This document shows, piece after piece, positions 15,943 through 24,295 of a stretch of DNA of 64,000 nt. The notes beneath the pieces are model-generated. The model saw only the letters and a program-made list of their open reading frames with translations. It ran no database searches and had not been told where the DNA came from. Position 1 is the stretch's first letter. Every line of letters starts with the position of its first letter. The stretch is from VYDC01 sp963667515 (GTDB lineage Bacteria; Chloroflexota; Dehalococcoidia; UBA2979). Made by a program: the position numbers and the translations under genes. Where the stretch lies: contig CAXXXY010000006.1 in assembly GCA_963667515.2 (NCBI GenBank), forward strand, positions 248,001-312,000, written 5' to 3'.

Positions 15943-16641
15943 TCAGGCGGCGGCGGCGACCTCCTCCTCCTCGGGGGCGAAGACGTAGTGGTAGGCGAGA
16001 GCCGCCACCACGGCGCCGATCACCGGGCCGATCCAGTAGACGAGGTGATCGTCCCAGGAGAGCTGCACCAGCGCCGGCCCGAGGGCCCGCGCCGGGTTCA
16101 TGGCGGCGCCGGTCAGCGGGCCGCCGAGGAAGATGTCGACCGTGATCGTGAGGCCGATCGCAATGCCGCCAAGCTTCGGGCCGCGCCCGTCGATGGCCGT
16201 GCCGAAGACCACGAGCATCAGGAAGAACGTCATCACCGCCTCGAGGCCCACGCCCTGCGCGAACGTCGTCTCGGCGCCCAGCGCGGGGACGCCGAGGTTC
16301 GCCGCCTCGAGCTGTACCTCGGGAAAGAGCACGAGCAGCGACCAGGCGGCGACGGTGGCGCCGGCGATCTGCGCGAGCACGTAGGCGCCCGCGTGCATCG
16401 TGTCCAGGCGCCGCGTCACCCACAGGCCCGCCGTGAGCGCGGGGTTGAAGAGCCCGCCGGAGATGTGCCCGAGCGACGAGACCATCACCGCGATGACGAG
16501 GCCGTGCGCCAGCGCAATGACAACGATACCGGCGGTGTTGCTGGAGAAGAGGATGATCGATCCGGCGCCCGCGAAGATCAGCGCGTAGGTGCCGATGAAC
16601 TCGGCGAGCAGCTTGCGCGGGTCCACGGCCAGGATGTCCAT
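15943..16641 (-). CDS. Aquaporin/glycerol facilitator (MIP family)
   Basis: The 232-residue inner-membrane channel has six helices and both half-helix motifs, FNPALTAGLW and MNPARALGPALV. In the first NPA the helix is preceded by GHISGGLFNPA, the usual MIP consensus. The acidic C-terminus (EEEEVAAAA) is cytoplasmic. The start at 16641 (MDILAVDPRKLLAEFIGTY) was preferred over an ATG 21 codons upstream, because family members begin just before the first helix and the added residues would be low-complexity. A good promoter lies 50-80 bp upstream and a terminator follows. Water or small neutral solutes are the likely cargo. Confidence 0.93.
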   Translation of the reverse strand: MDILAVDPRKLLAEFIGTYALIFAGAGSIILFSSNTAGIVVIALAHGLVIAVMVSSLGHISGGLFNPALTAGLWVTRRLDTMHAGAYVLAQIAGATVAAWSLLVLFPEVQLEAANLGVPALGAETTFAQGVGLEAVMTFFLMLVVFGTAIDGRGPKLGGIAIGLTITVDIFLGGPLTGAAMNPARALGPALVQLSWDDHLVYWIGPVIGAVVAALAYHYVFAPEEEEVAAAA

Positions 16642-16694
16642 CGCCGCCGCTCTCCGCCCGGCATCGCCCCCGACGGGGGCCACCGGTGGCCGGG

Positions 16695-16723
16695 ATGTAA
16701 TCACGGATCCGCGTAGAAGTCAA
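16695..16723 (-). promoter_or_regulatory. Promoter of the aquaporin gene
   Basis: On the minus strand TTGACT (16718-16723), a 17-bp spacer and TTACAT (16695-16700) form a near-consensus housekeeping promoter about 55 nt before the start codon. Confidence 0.75.
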
Positions 16724-16792
16724 CACGCCTTCACAGTTCTTTTCCCCACACTATCCACAGCGCCCCTCGCTGCTCCTGAGCGGAGAGGGTCG

Positions 16793-16798
16793 TACGCT
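16793..16798 (+). promoter_or_regulatory. Putative -10 box (TACGCT), near-leaderless start
   Basis: The hexamer ends 7 nt before the ATG at 16806. Confidence 0.4.
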
Positions 16799-16805
16799 CG
16801 ATCGG

Positions 16806-18167
16806 ATGAGCGGAAGCGACCGAGACACGACGATCCCGAGCGGCGACGCGGAGCGAGGCCGCGGGGCGGTGCCTCGCCGGCGCCGGCGCGTCGCGATGCT
16901 GGCCGCCGCGGCGATGGCGCTGGCGCTGCTAGCGGCGGCCTGCGGCGACGCGGGCGAAGTCTCGATCGTCGCGCTCACGCCCACCGCCACGCCGACCGCC
17001 GCAGACGCGCCCGCGCCGCCCGTCGGCGGCACGGGCAGCGCGATCGGGGGCGGCGACGCCGCCCCCGCCACGCCCACGCCGCCCCCGATCGCGCTGCCGG
17101 CGCCGCCGGAGAGCCCGCTCGCGGGGGCGCAGCTGGTCGCGGGCTGGCTGGCCGGCGGCGCGCCCGACATCGAGGGCTGCCTGCCGGCGCTCGTCGAGGC
17201 GTGGGGCTTCGCCGCGACCGAGGGCCCGCGCTGCGTCGAGCTCGACCTCGACACCGACGGCTCGCTGGAGCTGGCGCTGGCGGTGACGCTGCCCCCGGCC
17301 GCGGGCGTGCTGCCGCCAGGCGACGTCTGGATCTTCGACGATGCGGGCGGGGGGCGGCGCTTCCTCGGCTCGGCGCGCGCGCTCGCCAACGACGTGCTCG
17401 AGGGCGTCGCGATCGCCGAGGTGGGCGACCTCACGGGCGACGATCACCCCGAGCTGCTGGTGACCGCCGAGAGCTGCGGCGCCAGCACCTGCCTGACGCG
17501 GGTGCTGATCGCCTCGGGGCACCGCGGGCGGCTGGAGGACCTCGCGCCGGCGGGGCTGGAGATCGCCTCGCTGGAGTCGCTGCTGGTCGACGACGCCAGC
17601 GGCGACGGGCTGCCCGACCTGCTGCTGCGCGGCGGCACCATCGCCAGCGTGGGCGCGGGGCCGCAGCGCGCCTCCGAGCTGCGACTGTCGTGGGGCGGCA
17701 TCGGCTTCTTCGAGGAGGAGCTGCCCGACCCGCCGGGCTACCTGGTGCAGCTGATCGCCGACGCCGACGCCCGCCTCCTGGCCGGCTCCTTCGAGGCGGC
17801 GGGCGCGCTCTACCTCGAGGCCGCGAGCGATCTCGACCTCGCCGACTGGAAGGCGGAGCTGGGGCAGGCGCCGGGGCGGCCGGAGCTGCAGGCGTACGCG
17901 CTCTTCCGCGCGGGGCTCGCGTCGCTGCGCGCGGGCGATACGCCGGGGGCGCTGGCGCTGCTGGGCCGAGCGTTCTCCGAGCACACGACGACGCTCCACG
18001 GCGGCGCGGCCGCGCTCTACAGCGCGGAGCTGCAGCAGGGCCGGCCGCTGCCGGCGGCGTGCAACTCGGTGGAGGCGTTCGTGCAGACGCGCGCCGCCGA
18101 CTACGCGGCGATCTGGGACTACGGCTACGCGAACCCGGAGCACACGATCGAGGCGCTCTGCCGCTAG
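16806..18167 (+). CDS. Putative lipoprotein with FG-GAP-like segments
   Basis: The 453-residue protein begins with a basic region, a hydrophobic stretch (MLAAAAMALALLAAAC) and a lipobox LAAAC whose Cys would be lipidated, so it is probably anchored on the outer face of the membrane. A Thr/Pro/Ala linker follows (about 55-100). The central part has repeated acidic turns (DLDTDGSLELAL, DLTGDDHPELLV, DDASGDGLPDLLL) like calcium-binding FG-GAP blades. The last 130 residues are helical and TPR-like (GSFEAAGALYLEAAS, RAGDTPGALALLGRA). Function unknown. Confidence 0.75.
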   Translation: MSGSDRDTTIPSGDAERGRGAVPRRRRRVAMLAAAAMALALLAAACGDAGEVSIVALTPTATPTAADAPAPPVGGTGSAIGGGDAAPATPTPPPIALPAPPESPLAGAQLVAGWLAGGAPDIEGCLPALVEAWGFAATEGPRCVELDLDTDGSLELALAVTLPPAAGVLPPGDVWIFDDAGGGRRFLGSARALANDVLEGVAIAEVGDLTGDDHPELLVTAESCGASTCLTRVLIASGHRGRLEDLAPAGLEIASLESLLVDDASGDGLPDLLLRGGTIASVGAGPQRASELRLSWGGIGFFEEELPDPPGYLVQLIADADARLLAGSFEAAGALYLEAASDLDLADWKAELGQAPGRPELQAYALFRAGLASLRAGDTPGALALLGRAFSEHTTTLHGGAAALYSAELQQGRPLPAACNSVEAFVQTRAADYAAIWDYGYANPEHTIEALCR

Positions 18168-18227
18168 TCCGCCAGTCGAGGGCTCTCCCGCTCGTCGAGG
18201 GCCCGGCGCTCGTCGCCGGCCCCGGCG

Positions 18228-19550
18228 CTAGCGGCGCACGCCCACCCCGCCGCGGCTCGGGTAGCTCGCCAGCGCGACCGCCGCCGCCGAGGCCAGGAAC
18301 AGCACCGCGAACATCGTGAACGGCGCGGCGTAGGAGCCCGTGCGGTCGAACCAGATCCCCGCCACCAGCGGGCCGGCAGCGTTCATCCCCAGCTGCACCG
18401 GCTGGAACGCGCCGCGGATCAGCCCCAGCGAGCGGCGGCCGTAGTAGTCCGCGTAGATCGCCTGCACCATCGTGAAGTTCGAGCCGAAGAAGAAGCCGTA
18501 GACCGTCGCATAGATCAGCGCCTCGGAGATGGTCTCGGCGTTGACGAGGAGCAGCACGCCGCCCGCCATCCCCAGCAACGAGAGCACCATCGTCCAGCGC
18601 ATGCGCAGCCGCGCCGAGAGCAGCCCGCCGACGAGGCCTCCCAGCGCCCCCACAGTGGAAAAAACCGAGACGACCAGCGCCGCCTGCGTGCGCGGCAGCC
18701 CCTGGTCCTCCAGGTGCGGGATCTGGTGGAAGTTCACCGAGCCCTGCGCGAACATCGCGATGGCCAGCGCGATCCCGATCAGCCAGAACGCGCGCGTCCG
18801 CAGCGCCTGCCGCAGCGTGTAGTCGAAGGCGAGGTCGTGCTCCGCCGCCGCCTCGGCGCGGTCCTCGCTCGCCTCGCCCTGCGCGTCGCCACCCGGGTCG
18901 CGGACGGGGGCGGCGTCGCCGTCGGGCCGCAGCCCCATGTCCTCGGGCCGCCGGCGGATCAGCAGCAGCGACGGCAGCACGCCGATGGCGGCGGCGACTC
19001 CCGCGAGCGCCAGCCAGCCTATGCGCCACGAGCCCGTCGCGCCGATGACGACGGCGACCATCAGCGGCAGCGCGGCCATCCCGGCGCGCGAGCCCGCCGC
19101 CACCAGCCCCACGGCCAGCCCGCGGCGTCGCACGAACCAGTTGGAGACGGCGACGTAGGCCGCGCTCGCGACCAGCGCGAACGAGACCGCGCGGCCCGTG
19201 GAGTAGAGGGCGTAGAGCTGCCACAGCTCGCTCATCCCGGCGAGCAGCAGCAGGCAGACCACCATCGTGGCGGCGCCGCCCGCGATCACCCAGCGCCCGC
19301 CCCAGCGATCGACGGCCCAGCCGGCCACGGGCCCCGCCAGGCCCGCGATCACGCTGCCGATGGTGATGGCGAGCGCCAGCTCGCCGCGCGTCCAGCCGAA
19401 CTCGGCGTGCAGCTCCGAGACGAAGACGCCCAGGATCGGGTTGAAGAAGACGACCGCCGTGAAAGCGGAGGCGGTGCCGGCGCCGAGGACGATCCAGCCG
19501 TAGAAGAGCCCGCCGGGGGCGCGCGCCGTCTCCGTCGAAGTGCCGAGCAG
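18228..19550 (-). CDS. Major facilitator superfamily transporter (OFA-like)
   Basis: About 440 residues and twelve helices, starting with FYGWIVLGAGTASAF and containing WAVDRWGGRW in the loop after helix 2. This layout is typical of the oxalate/formate antiporter (monocarboxylate) branch. No ATG, GTG or TTG occurs in frame between the upstream TAG and the first helix. The nearest candidate is CTG at 19550, with GAGAGGAG 6-10 nt before it. An undetected frameshift or sequencing error is the alternative. The first standard start codon (GTG 19352) would delete helices 1 and 2. Substrate not known. Confidence 0.85.
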   Translation of the reverse strand: MLGTSTETARAPGGLFYGWIVLGAGTASAFTAVVFFNPILGVFVSELHAEFGWTRGELALAITIGSVIAGLAGPVAGWAVDRWGGRWVIAGGAATMVVCLLLLAGMSELWQLYALYSTGRAVSFALVASAAYVAVSNWFVRRRGLAVGLVAAGSRAGMAALPLMVAVVIGATGSWRIGWLALAGVAAAIGVLPSLLLIRRRPEDMGLRPDGDAAPVRDPGGDAQGEASEDRAEAAAEHDLAFDYTLRQALRTRAFWLIGIALAIAMFAQGSVNFHQIPHLEDQGLPRTQAALVVSVFSTVGALGGLVGGLLSARLRMRWTMVLSLLGMAGGVLLLVNAETISEALIYATVYGFFFGSNFTMVQAIYADYYGRRSLGLIRGAFQPVQLGMNAAGPLVAGIWFDRTGSYAAPFTMFAVLFLASAAAVALASYPSRGGVGVRR

Positions 19551-19766
19551 CCGGCGCTCCTCTCGCGCATCCCGCGCCCGCCGCGCGAACGCAGGTCCGC
19601 GACGCGGCTGGCGCGCGCCGAAGCGGGCGGGCGGGCCGCGCGGGCGGCCACACGGGCGGGACGCGCCAGTCTAGCGCGCGCGGCGTTGACCGGCCGGGGG
19701 GCCTCGCCTACTGTGCGGCCGGCCCGGCGCGAGCGCCCGACCACGACCCCGGATGGAGCCCCCACG

Positions 19767-20438
<672 letters not shown>

Positions 20439-20451
20439 GCGCCGGCGCCCG

Positions 20452-20865
20452 GTGGCCGAGGAGCCGGCCCCGCGCGAGCTGACGCTGGCCGAGGCCCGCG
20501 CGGCGTTGCCGGCGGCACGCGCCGGGCTCGAGCGGCTGCAGGCGCTGCAGGGGCAGCTGCGCGAGCTGCGCGCCGAGCTCGGCGCGCTGGCGGGCAGCCA
20601 CCGCGGCAACGGCGTCCCGCGCGAGCAGCGGCTGCGCGAGCTGCGCCGCGAGCAGGCAACGCACGCCGCCCTCGCCGCGAGCGCGCTCGACGCCGTGCGC
20701 GCGACCGGCGCCGAGCTGCGCGCCATCGATCCGGGCCTGCTCGACTTCCCGGCGCGCGTCGAGGGGCAGCCCGCCTACTGGTGCTGGCGCGACGGCGAGG
20801 CCGAGCTCGGCTGGTGGCACACGCGCGATGCGGGCTTCGCGGGCCGCCGCCGGATCGCCGGCTGA
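20452..20865 (+). CDS. DUF2203 domain protein
   Basis: The 137-residue protein matches the DUF2203 layout. An opening LTLAEARAALPAARAGLERL helix leads to a coiled segment (residues 20-75). The signature half follows: GAELRAIDPGLLDFPARVEGQPAYWCWRDGE, then WWHTRDAGFAGRRRI. The family function is unknown. It starts at GTG, and no strong ribosome-binding site is seen. It may be translated with the upstream repeat-tailed protein, whose stop is 13 bp away. Confidence 0.85.
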   Translation: MAEEPAPRELTLAEARAALPAARAGLERLQALQGQLRELRAELGALAGSHRGNGVPREQRLRELRREQATHAALAASALDAVRATGAELRAIDPGLLDFPARVEGQPAYWCWRDGEAELGWWHTRDAGFAGRRRIAG

Positions 20866-20970
20866 GCCACCTGTGGGGAGCTATCGCGCGAGGCCGAGCG
20901 GGCCCGCGCAGCGATGGATGTTGTCGCGGGGGGTGACGCGTCCGTATGATCGTTGGCGCGGGAGGCCTGC

Positions 20971-21558
20971 GTGACCCTGGCCATCATCCTCGTAGTCGCC
21001 TATCTGCTGGGTTCTTTCCCCACGTCCTACGTCGTCGTGCACCGCATGACGGGGCGCGACATCCGCCATCTCGGCTCGGGCAACCCTGGCACGATGAACG
21101 TCCTCGACTCGGTCGGCGCGCGCGCGGCGCTGCTCGTGGGCGGCGCCGACATCGCGAAGGGCGCGGCCGCCGTCAGCCTCGCCTACCTCGCGGGCGTGGG
21201 TGACGTGGGCGCGGTGGCGGCGGGCTTCGCCGCGGTCGCCGGCCACGACTTCTCGCTCTTCCTCCGCTTCGACGGCGGCAACGGCACGGCGCCGGCCACG
21301 GGCGCGCTCTACGCGCTCGCCCCGCTGGCGGGGCTGCTCGCGACGGCGGGGGCCGTGGGCGTCTACCTGCTGCTGCGCTCGCGACGGCCCGCCGGGATGG
21401 CGGGGCTGCTGATGCTCGCGCCGCTCGCCTACACGCTCGACGAGCCGACCGCGCGCGTGGCCGGGGCGGTGCTGCTGGTGGTCGTGACGATGGTGAAGAT
21501 CGGGCTCGCCGAGGGCTTCTCGCTCGCCCGGCCGCCGCAGGGGAGCCGCGCCCCGTGA
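20971..21558 (+). CDS. PlsY-like glycerol-3-phosphate acyltransferase family membrane protein
   Basis: PlsY transfers the acyl group of acyl-phosphate to glycerol-3-phosphate, the first step of phospholipid synthesis. The 195-residue protein has the PlsY topology, motif 1 as GSGNPGTMNV (residues 36-44) and motif 2 as AGHDFSLFLRFDGGNGTAP (90-108). In active PlsY motif 2 reads GGKGVAT; here Lys is Asn104, so activity is uncertain. GTG 20971 was chosen as start because GGGAGG lies 6-9 nt upstream; the TTG at 20953 is less likely. The next gene starts 10 bp downstream. Confidence 0.82.
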   Translation: MTLAIILVVAYLLGSFPTSYVVVHRMTGRDIRHLGSGNPGTMNVLDSVGARAALLVGGADIAKGAAAVSLAYLAGVGDVGAVAAGFAAVAGHDFSLFLRFDGGNGTAPATGALYALAPLAGLLATAGAVGVYLLLRSRRPAGMAGLLMLAPLAYTLDEPTARVAGAVLLVVVTMVKIGLAEGFSLARPPQGSRAP

Positions 21559-21568
21559 GCGGCGCCCA

Positions 21569-22645
21569 ATGAGCGGCGCACCGTCGAGCGCAGCCGCGAG
21601 CGCCTTCGCGGCGACCCGCGAGGCTTTCGCGCTGGCGGTGCAGGGGCCGCCGGCCGAGGTCCCGCTCGCGCGCTCCGCGCTGCTCATCGCGCGGGCGGAG
21701 CGCCCCGCCCTCGACGTCGACGCCGCCGAGCAGCGCATCGAGGCGATCGCGGAGGAGGCGCGGCGCCGGCTGAGCGCCACCGCGGGCGATGCGCTCCCCG
21801 GCCGCGCGGCACCGCTCCACGAGCTGCTCTTCGATGAGCTCGGCTTCCAGGGCGACGAGGAGCGCTACGGCTCGCTGCCGACGCTGCTGCTCGGGGACGT
21901 GCTCGACAGCCGGCGCGGGATGCCGATCACGCTCGCGCTGCTCTACGTCGAACTCTGCCGCCGCGCCGGGCTGCCCGCCGACGTGATCGGCCTCCCCGGC
22001 CACGTCATCGCGCGCCTCGGCGAGCCGCCCGGCCCCGCCGACGCCCCGACGAGCGACGAGGACGCCACGAAGCCCTCGGGCCCGCCCGTCGACTCGCGCC
22101 AGCCCCGGCGTCTCCTCGGGCAGGGCGGCAGCCCCCCAGGTCGAGCGGAACGCTCGCGGCGGCAGCCCCTCGGGTCCAGCGGAACGCCGGCGCTGGCGCC
22201 GGTGCTGGTGGATGTCTTCGCGGGCGGCCGGCTGCTGTCGCGGGACGACTGCCGCGCCATCGTGCGGCGCATCTACGGCGGGCGCGCCGCGCTGCCGCCG
22301 CACGCGCTGGCGGCGATCACGCCGCGGCAGACGCTGCAGCGGATGCTCGTGAACCTGCGGGGGCGCGCGCTGGAGGAGGGCGACGAGGAGCGCGCCGGCC
22401 GCGCCACGGAGCTGCTGCTGGCGCTGTTCCCGTGGGATCTGGACGGGATGCGCGACCGCGGGTTGCTCCATGAGCGCCTCGGCCGCTACGCCGAGGCGAT
22501 CCCGGATCTGGAGCGCTACGTGCGCCACCGCCCCACGGCCCCCGATGCCCGCGCCGTCGCCGAGGCCCTCCACACCGCCCGCTCCCACCAGCGTTCCGCT
22601 GGACTCGAGGGGCTGCCGCCGCCACTGAGGGGGCTCGGGGGCTGA
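21569..22645 (+). CDS. SirB1/transglutaminase-like protein with repeat-derived insert
   Basis: The 358-residue protein matches the SirB1 (transglutaminase-like plus TPR) family: ELLFDELGFQGD, a RGMPITLALLYVELCRRAGLP core, GLPGHVIARLGEP, then VLVDVFAGGRLLSRDDC and a TPR-like tail (RDRGLLHERLGRYAEAIPDLE). About 55 extra residues separate the GLPGH strand from VLVDVF, where relatives have only a few. This insert includes two tandem copies of the dispersed AGCGGAACGCT repeat read in frame (22124-22190). A third copy, inverted, supplies the last 15-20 residues. Function in bacteria is poorly known. Confidence 0.82.
   Translation: MSGAPSSAAASAFAATREAFALAVQGPPAEVPLARSALLIARAERPALDVDAAEQRIEAIAEEARRRLSATAGDALPGRAAPLHELLFDELGFQGDEERYGSLPTLLLGDVLDSRRGMPITLALLYVELCRRAGLPADVIGLPGHVIARLGEPPGPADAPTSDEDATKPSGPPVDSRQPRRLLGQGGSPPGRAERSRRQPLGSSGTPALAPVLVDVFAGGRLLSRDDCRAIVRRIYGGRAALPPHALAAITPRQTLQRMLVNLRGRALEEGDEERAGRATELLLALFPWDLDGMRDRGLLHERLGRYAEAIPDLERYVRHRPTAPDARAVAEALHTARSHQRSAGLEGLPPPLRGLGG
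22124..22190 (+). repeat. Two dispersed-repeat units inside the SirB1-like coding sequence
   Basis: Two units of about 33 bp, each GGCGGCAGCCCC-x-AGCGGAACGC, lie head to tail and keep the reading frame. Core positions are 22144-22154 and 22178-22188 (the second has CC for CT at the end). Confidence 0.8.
22590..22624 (-). repeat. Inverted dispersed-repeat unit forming the SirB1-like C-terminus
   Basis: Core AGCGTTCCGCT at 22590-22600 followed by GGACTCGAGGGGCTGCCGCC, the exact reverse of the repeat unit. It is read as HQRSAGLEGLPPP at the end of the protein. Confidence 0.8.
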
Positions 22646-22705
22646 GGCGGAGCGAGCGGCGGCGCCGAGGGCTTCGATCCGTTCGCTCGGAGGAGCGAGA
22701 GGTCG

Positions 22706-22931
22706 AGCGGAACGCTCGCGCGCTCGCCCTCTGCGCCGCCGCTCGGCCCGCCCGAGCCACCAGCCCCGTCGATGGCGGCGGCAGTCCCTCGGGTCCAGCG
22801 GAACGCTCGCGCGCTCGCCCTCCGCGCCGCCGCTCGGCCCGCCTGCGACACCCGGCCCCCGTCGATGGCGGCGGCAGCCCCTCGAGTCCAGCGGAACGCT
22901 GGCGGCAGCCTCATTGGTCAAGCGGAACGCT
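22706..22931 (+). repeat. Cluster of four AGCGGAACGCT cores, partly a 91-93 bp tandem repeat
   Basis: Cores start at 22706, 22797, 22890 and 22921. The first three are spaced 91 and 93 bp within near-identical units that contain GTCGATGGCGGCGGCAG. The 360-bp region between SirB1-like and yjbQ contains this cluster and the yjbQ promoter, and I see no gene in it. Confidence 0.85.
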
Positions 22932-22943
22932 TGTTGCTAGCAT
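22914..22943 (+). promoter_or_regulatory. Promoter of yjbQ with a palindromic repeat in its spacer
   Basis: TTGGTC (22914-22919), an 18-bp spacer and TAGCAT (22938-22943). The palindrome AAGCGGAACGCTT fills the spacer, where a bound protein could block or bend the promoter. Confidence 0.5.
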
Positions 22944-23005
22944 CGAGGGGACGGTGTTCGCGGGCGTCGAGGCCGGGCGCGGCGCGGTCCGCGCGAGGGG
23001 TGCAC

Positions 23006-23578
23006 ATGCTGGGCAGCGAGCCGCGCGACGCCACCGCTCGAGCCAACGGGAGCCACCTCGCCAACGGCAGCCAGCTGGCGACCGTCCAGCCGCTGCACCA
23101 GGTGCAGGCGCCGCAGAGCGCGTTCCTGGCGGTGGGCGAGACGCTGGAGTACACCACCAGCCACCCGCTCGAGTTCCTCGACATCACGCAGGACATCGAC
23201 GGCGTGCTCCAGCGGTCCGGCGTCGCCTTCGGGCAGGTCGCCGTCTACTCCGCCCACACCACCGCGGCCATCGTCGTGAACGAGCACGAGCCGCTGCTGC
23301 TCGCCGACATGGCGCGCGTGCTCTCGCGCACGGCGCCGGCCGGCGACTACTACGCGCACAACGACTTCTCCATCCGCACCGTCAACATGAACGATGAGGA
23401 GTGCGCCAACGGCCACTCGCACTGCCAGCAGCTCTTCCTGGGCGCCAGCGAGACGATTCCGGTGCACGACGGCGAGCTGCGCGTGGGGCGCTACCAGCGC
23501 ATCTTCCTCGTGGAGCTCGACCACGCCAGGCGGCGCAGCGTCTTCGTGCAGGCGCTGGGGCTCGGCGAGCAGCGCTAG
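23006..23578 (+). CDS. YjbQ/UPF0047 family protein
   Basis: The 190-residue protein matches the YjbQ family, for which a side activity as thiamine-phosphate synthase has been reported. Conserved segments are SAHTTAAIVVNEHEP, HNDFSIRTVNMND, NGHSHCQQLFLGASETIPV and the C-terminal RYQRIFLVELDHARRR. The His residues of these motifs form the presumed active site. An N-terminal extension of about 45 residues precedes the domain. The ATG at 23006 has GCGAGGGG upstream, and its promoter lies about 60 bp upstream. Confidence 0.87.
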   Translation: MLGSEPRDATARANGSHLANGSQLATVQPLHQVQAPQSAFLAVGETLEYTTSHPLEFLDITQDIDGVLQRSGVAFGQVAVYSAHTTAAIVVNEHEPLLLADMARVLSRTAPAGDYYAHNDFSIRTVNMNDEECANGHSHCQQLFLGASETIPVHDGELRVGRYQRIFLVELDHARRRSVFVQALGLGEQR

Positions 23579-23610
23579 CGCTTCGGGCGGCCCGAGCGCG
23601 CGCGCCGACG

Positions 23611-24294
23611 ATGCCGGCCTCCCGCATCCTCCACGGCGCCGGCAACCTCCGCGACCTGCTCCATCTCGCCGGCCACCCCGCGGTCGACGCCATCGAGGCC
23701 GATGTCTGGGTGCGTGGCCACGACCTCGTCGCGCACCACGATCGCCCGCTCGGCTGGCTGCCGCTGCGCGTCGGCGATCGCGGGCCGCGGCTGCGCCACC
23801 GCGACCCGGTGCGCCTCACCGAGCTGCTGGCGGCCGTCGACGGCCTCGCCGAGCTCGTGCTGGACCTGCGCTCGTGGTTCAACGACCCGGCGCCCGCCGT
23901 CGCGACGCAGCTGCTGGCGCTCGACGACCACGCGCACGTCGTCGTCACCTGCGAGTCGTGGGCGGTCGGGGAGCGGCTGCTCGCATGGATGCCGGCGCTG
24001 CGCGTCCAGCTCTCGCTGCGCTCGGAGCGCCAGCTGCGCGCCTACGTGCGGCGCCGCATCGAGGGCTCGCTGCCGCCGGCCGGCGTGGCCGTGCGGCACG
24101 GGCTGCTCGGCGGACCCGCCGAGGTGGCGGCGCTGCGCGAGCACGCCCCGAGCGTGACGGCGTGGACGGTCGACGAGCTCGACCGCGCGCGCGAGCTGAG
24201 CGAGTGGGGCGTCGACGCCGTCGTCTCCAACCACCTCTCCGTCCTCGATCGTCTCGGAGGGGGCGGAGGCGCGGCGATCCGCGAGGCGCGCTAG
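23611..24294 (+). CDS. Glycerophosphodiester phosphodiesterase-like TIM-barrel protein
   Basis: The 227-residue protein has the GDPD pattern AVDAIEADVWVRGHDLVAHHD early, a DLRSWF strand, VTCESWAVGERL and a C-terminal TAWTVDELDRARELSEWGVDAVVSN. In true GDPDs the protein opens with an HRG-x-ENT motif; here it is HGAGNL, so the first Arg and the Glu-Asn pair are missing and activity is uncertain. The TAG stop at 24292-24294 lies in the CTAG used by IS481 copy B. Confidence 0.75.
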   Translation: MPASRILHGAGNLRDLLHLAGHPAVDAIEADVWVRGHDLVAHHDRPLGWLPLRVGDRGPRLRHRDPVRLTELLAAVDGLAELVLDLRSWFNDPAPAVATQLLALDDHAHVVVTCESWAVGERLLAWMPALRVQLSLRSERQLRAYVRRRIEGSLPPAGVAVRHGLLGGPAEVAALREHAPSVTAWTVDELDRARELSEWGVDAVVSNHLSVLDRLGGGGGAAIREAR

Positions 24295-24295
24295 G

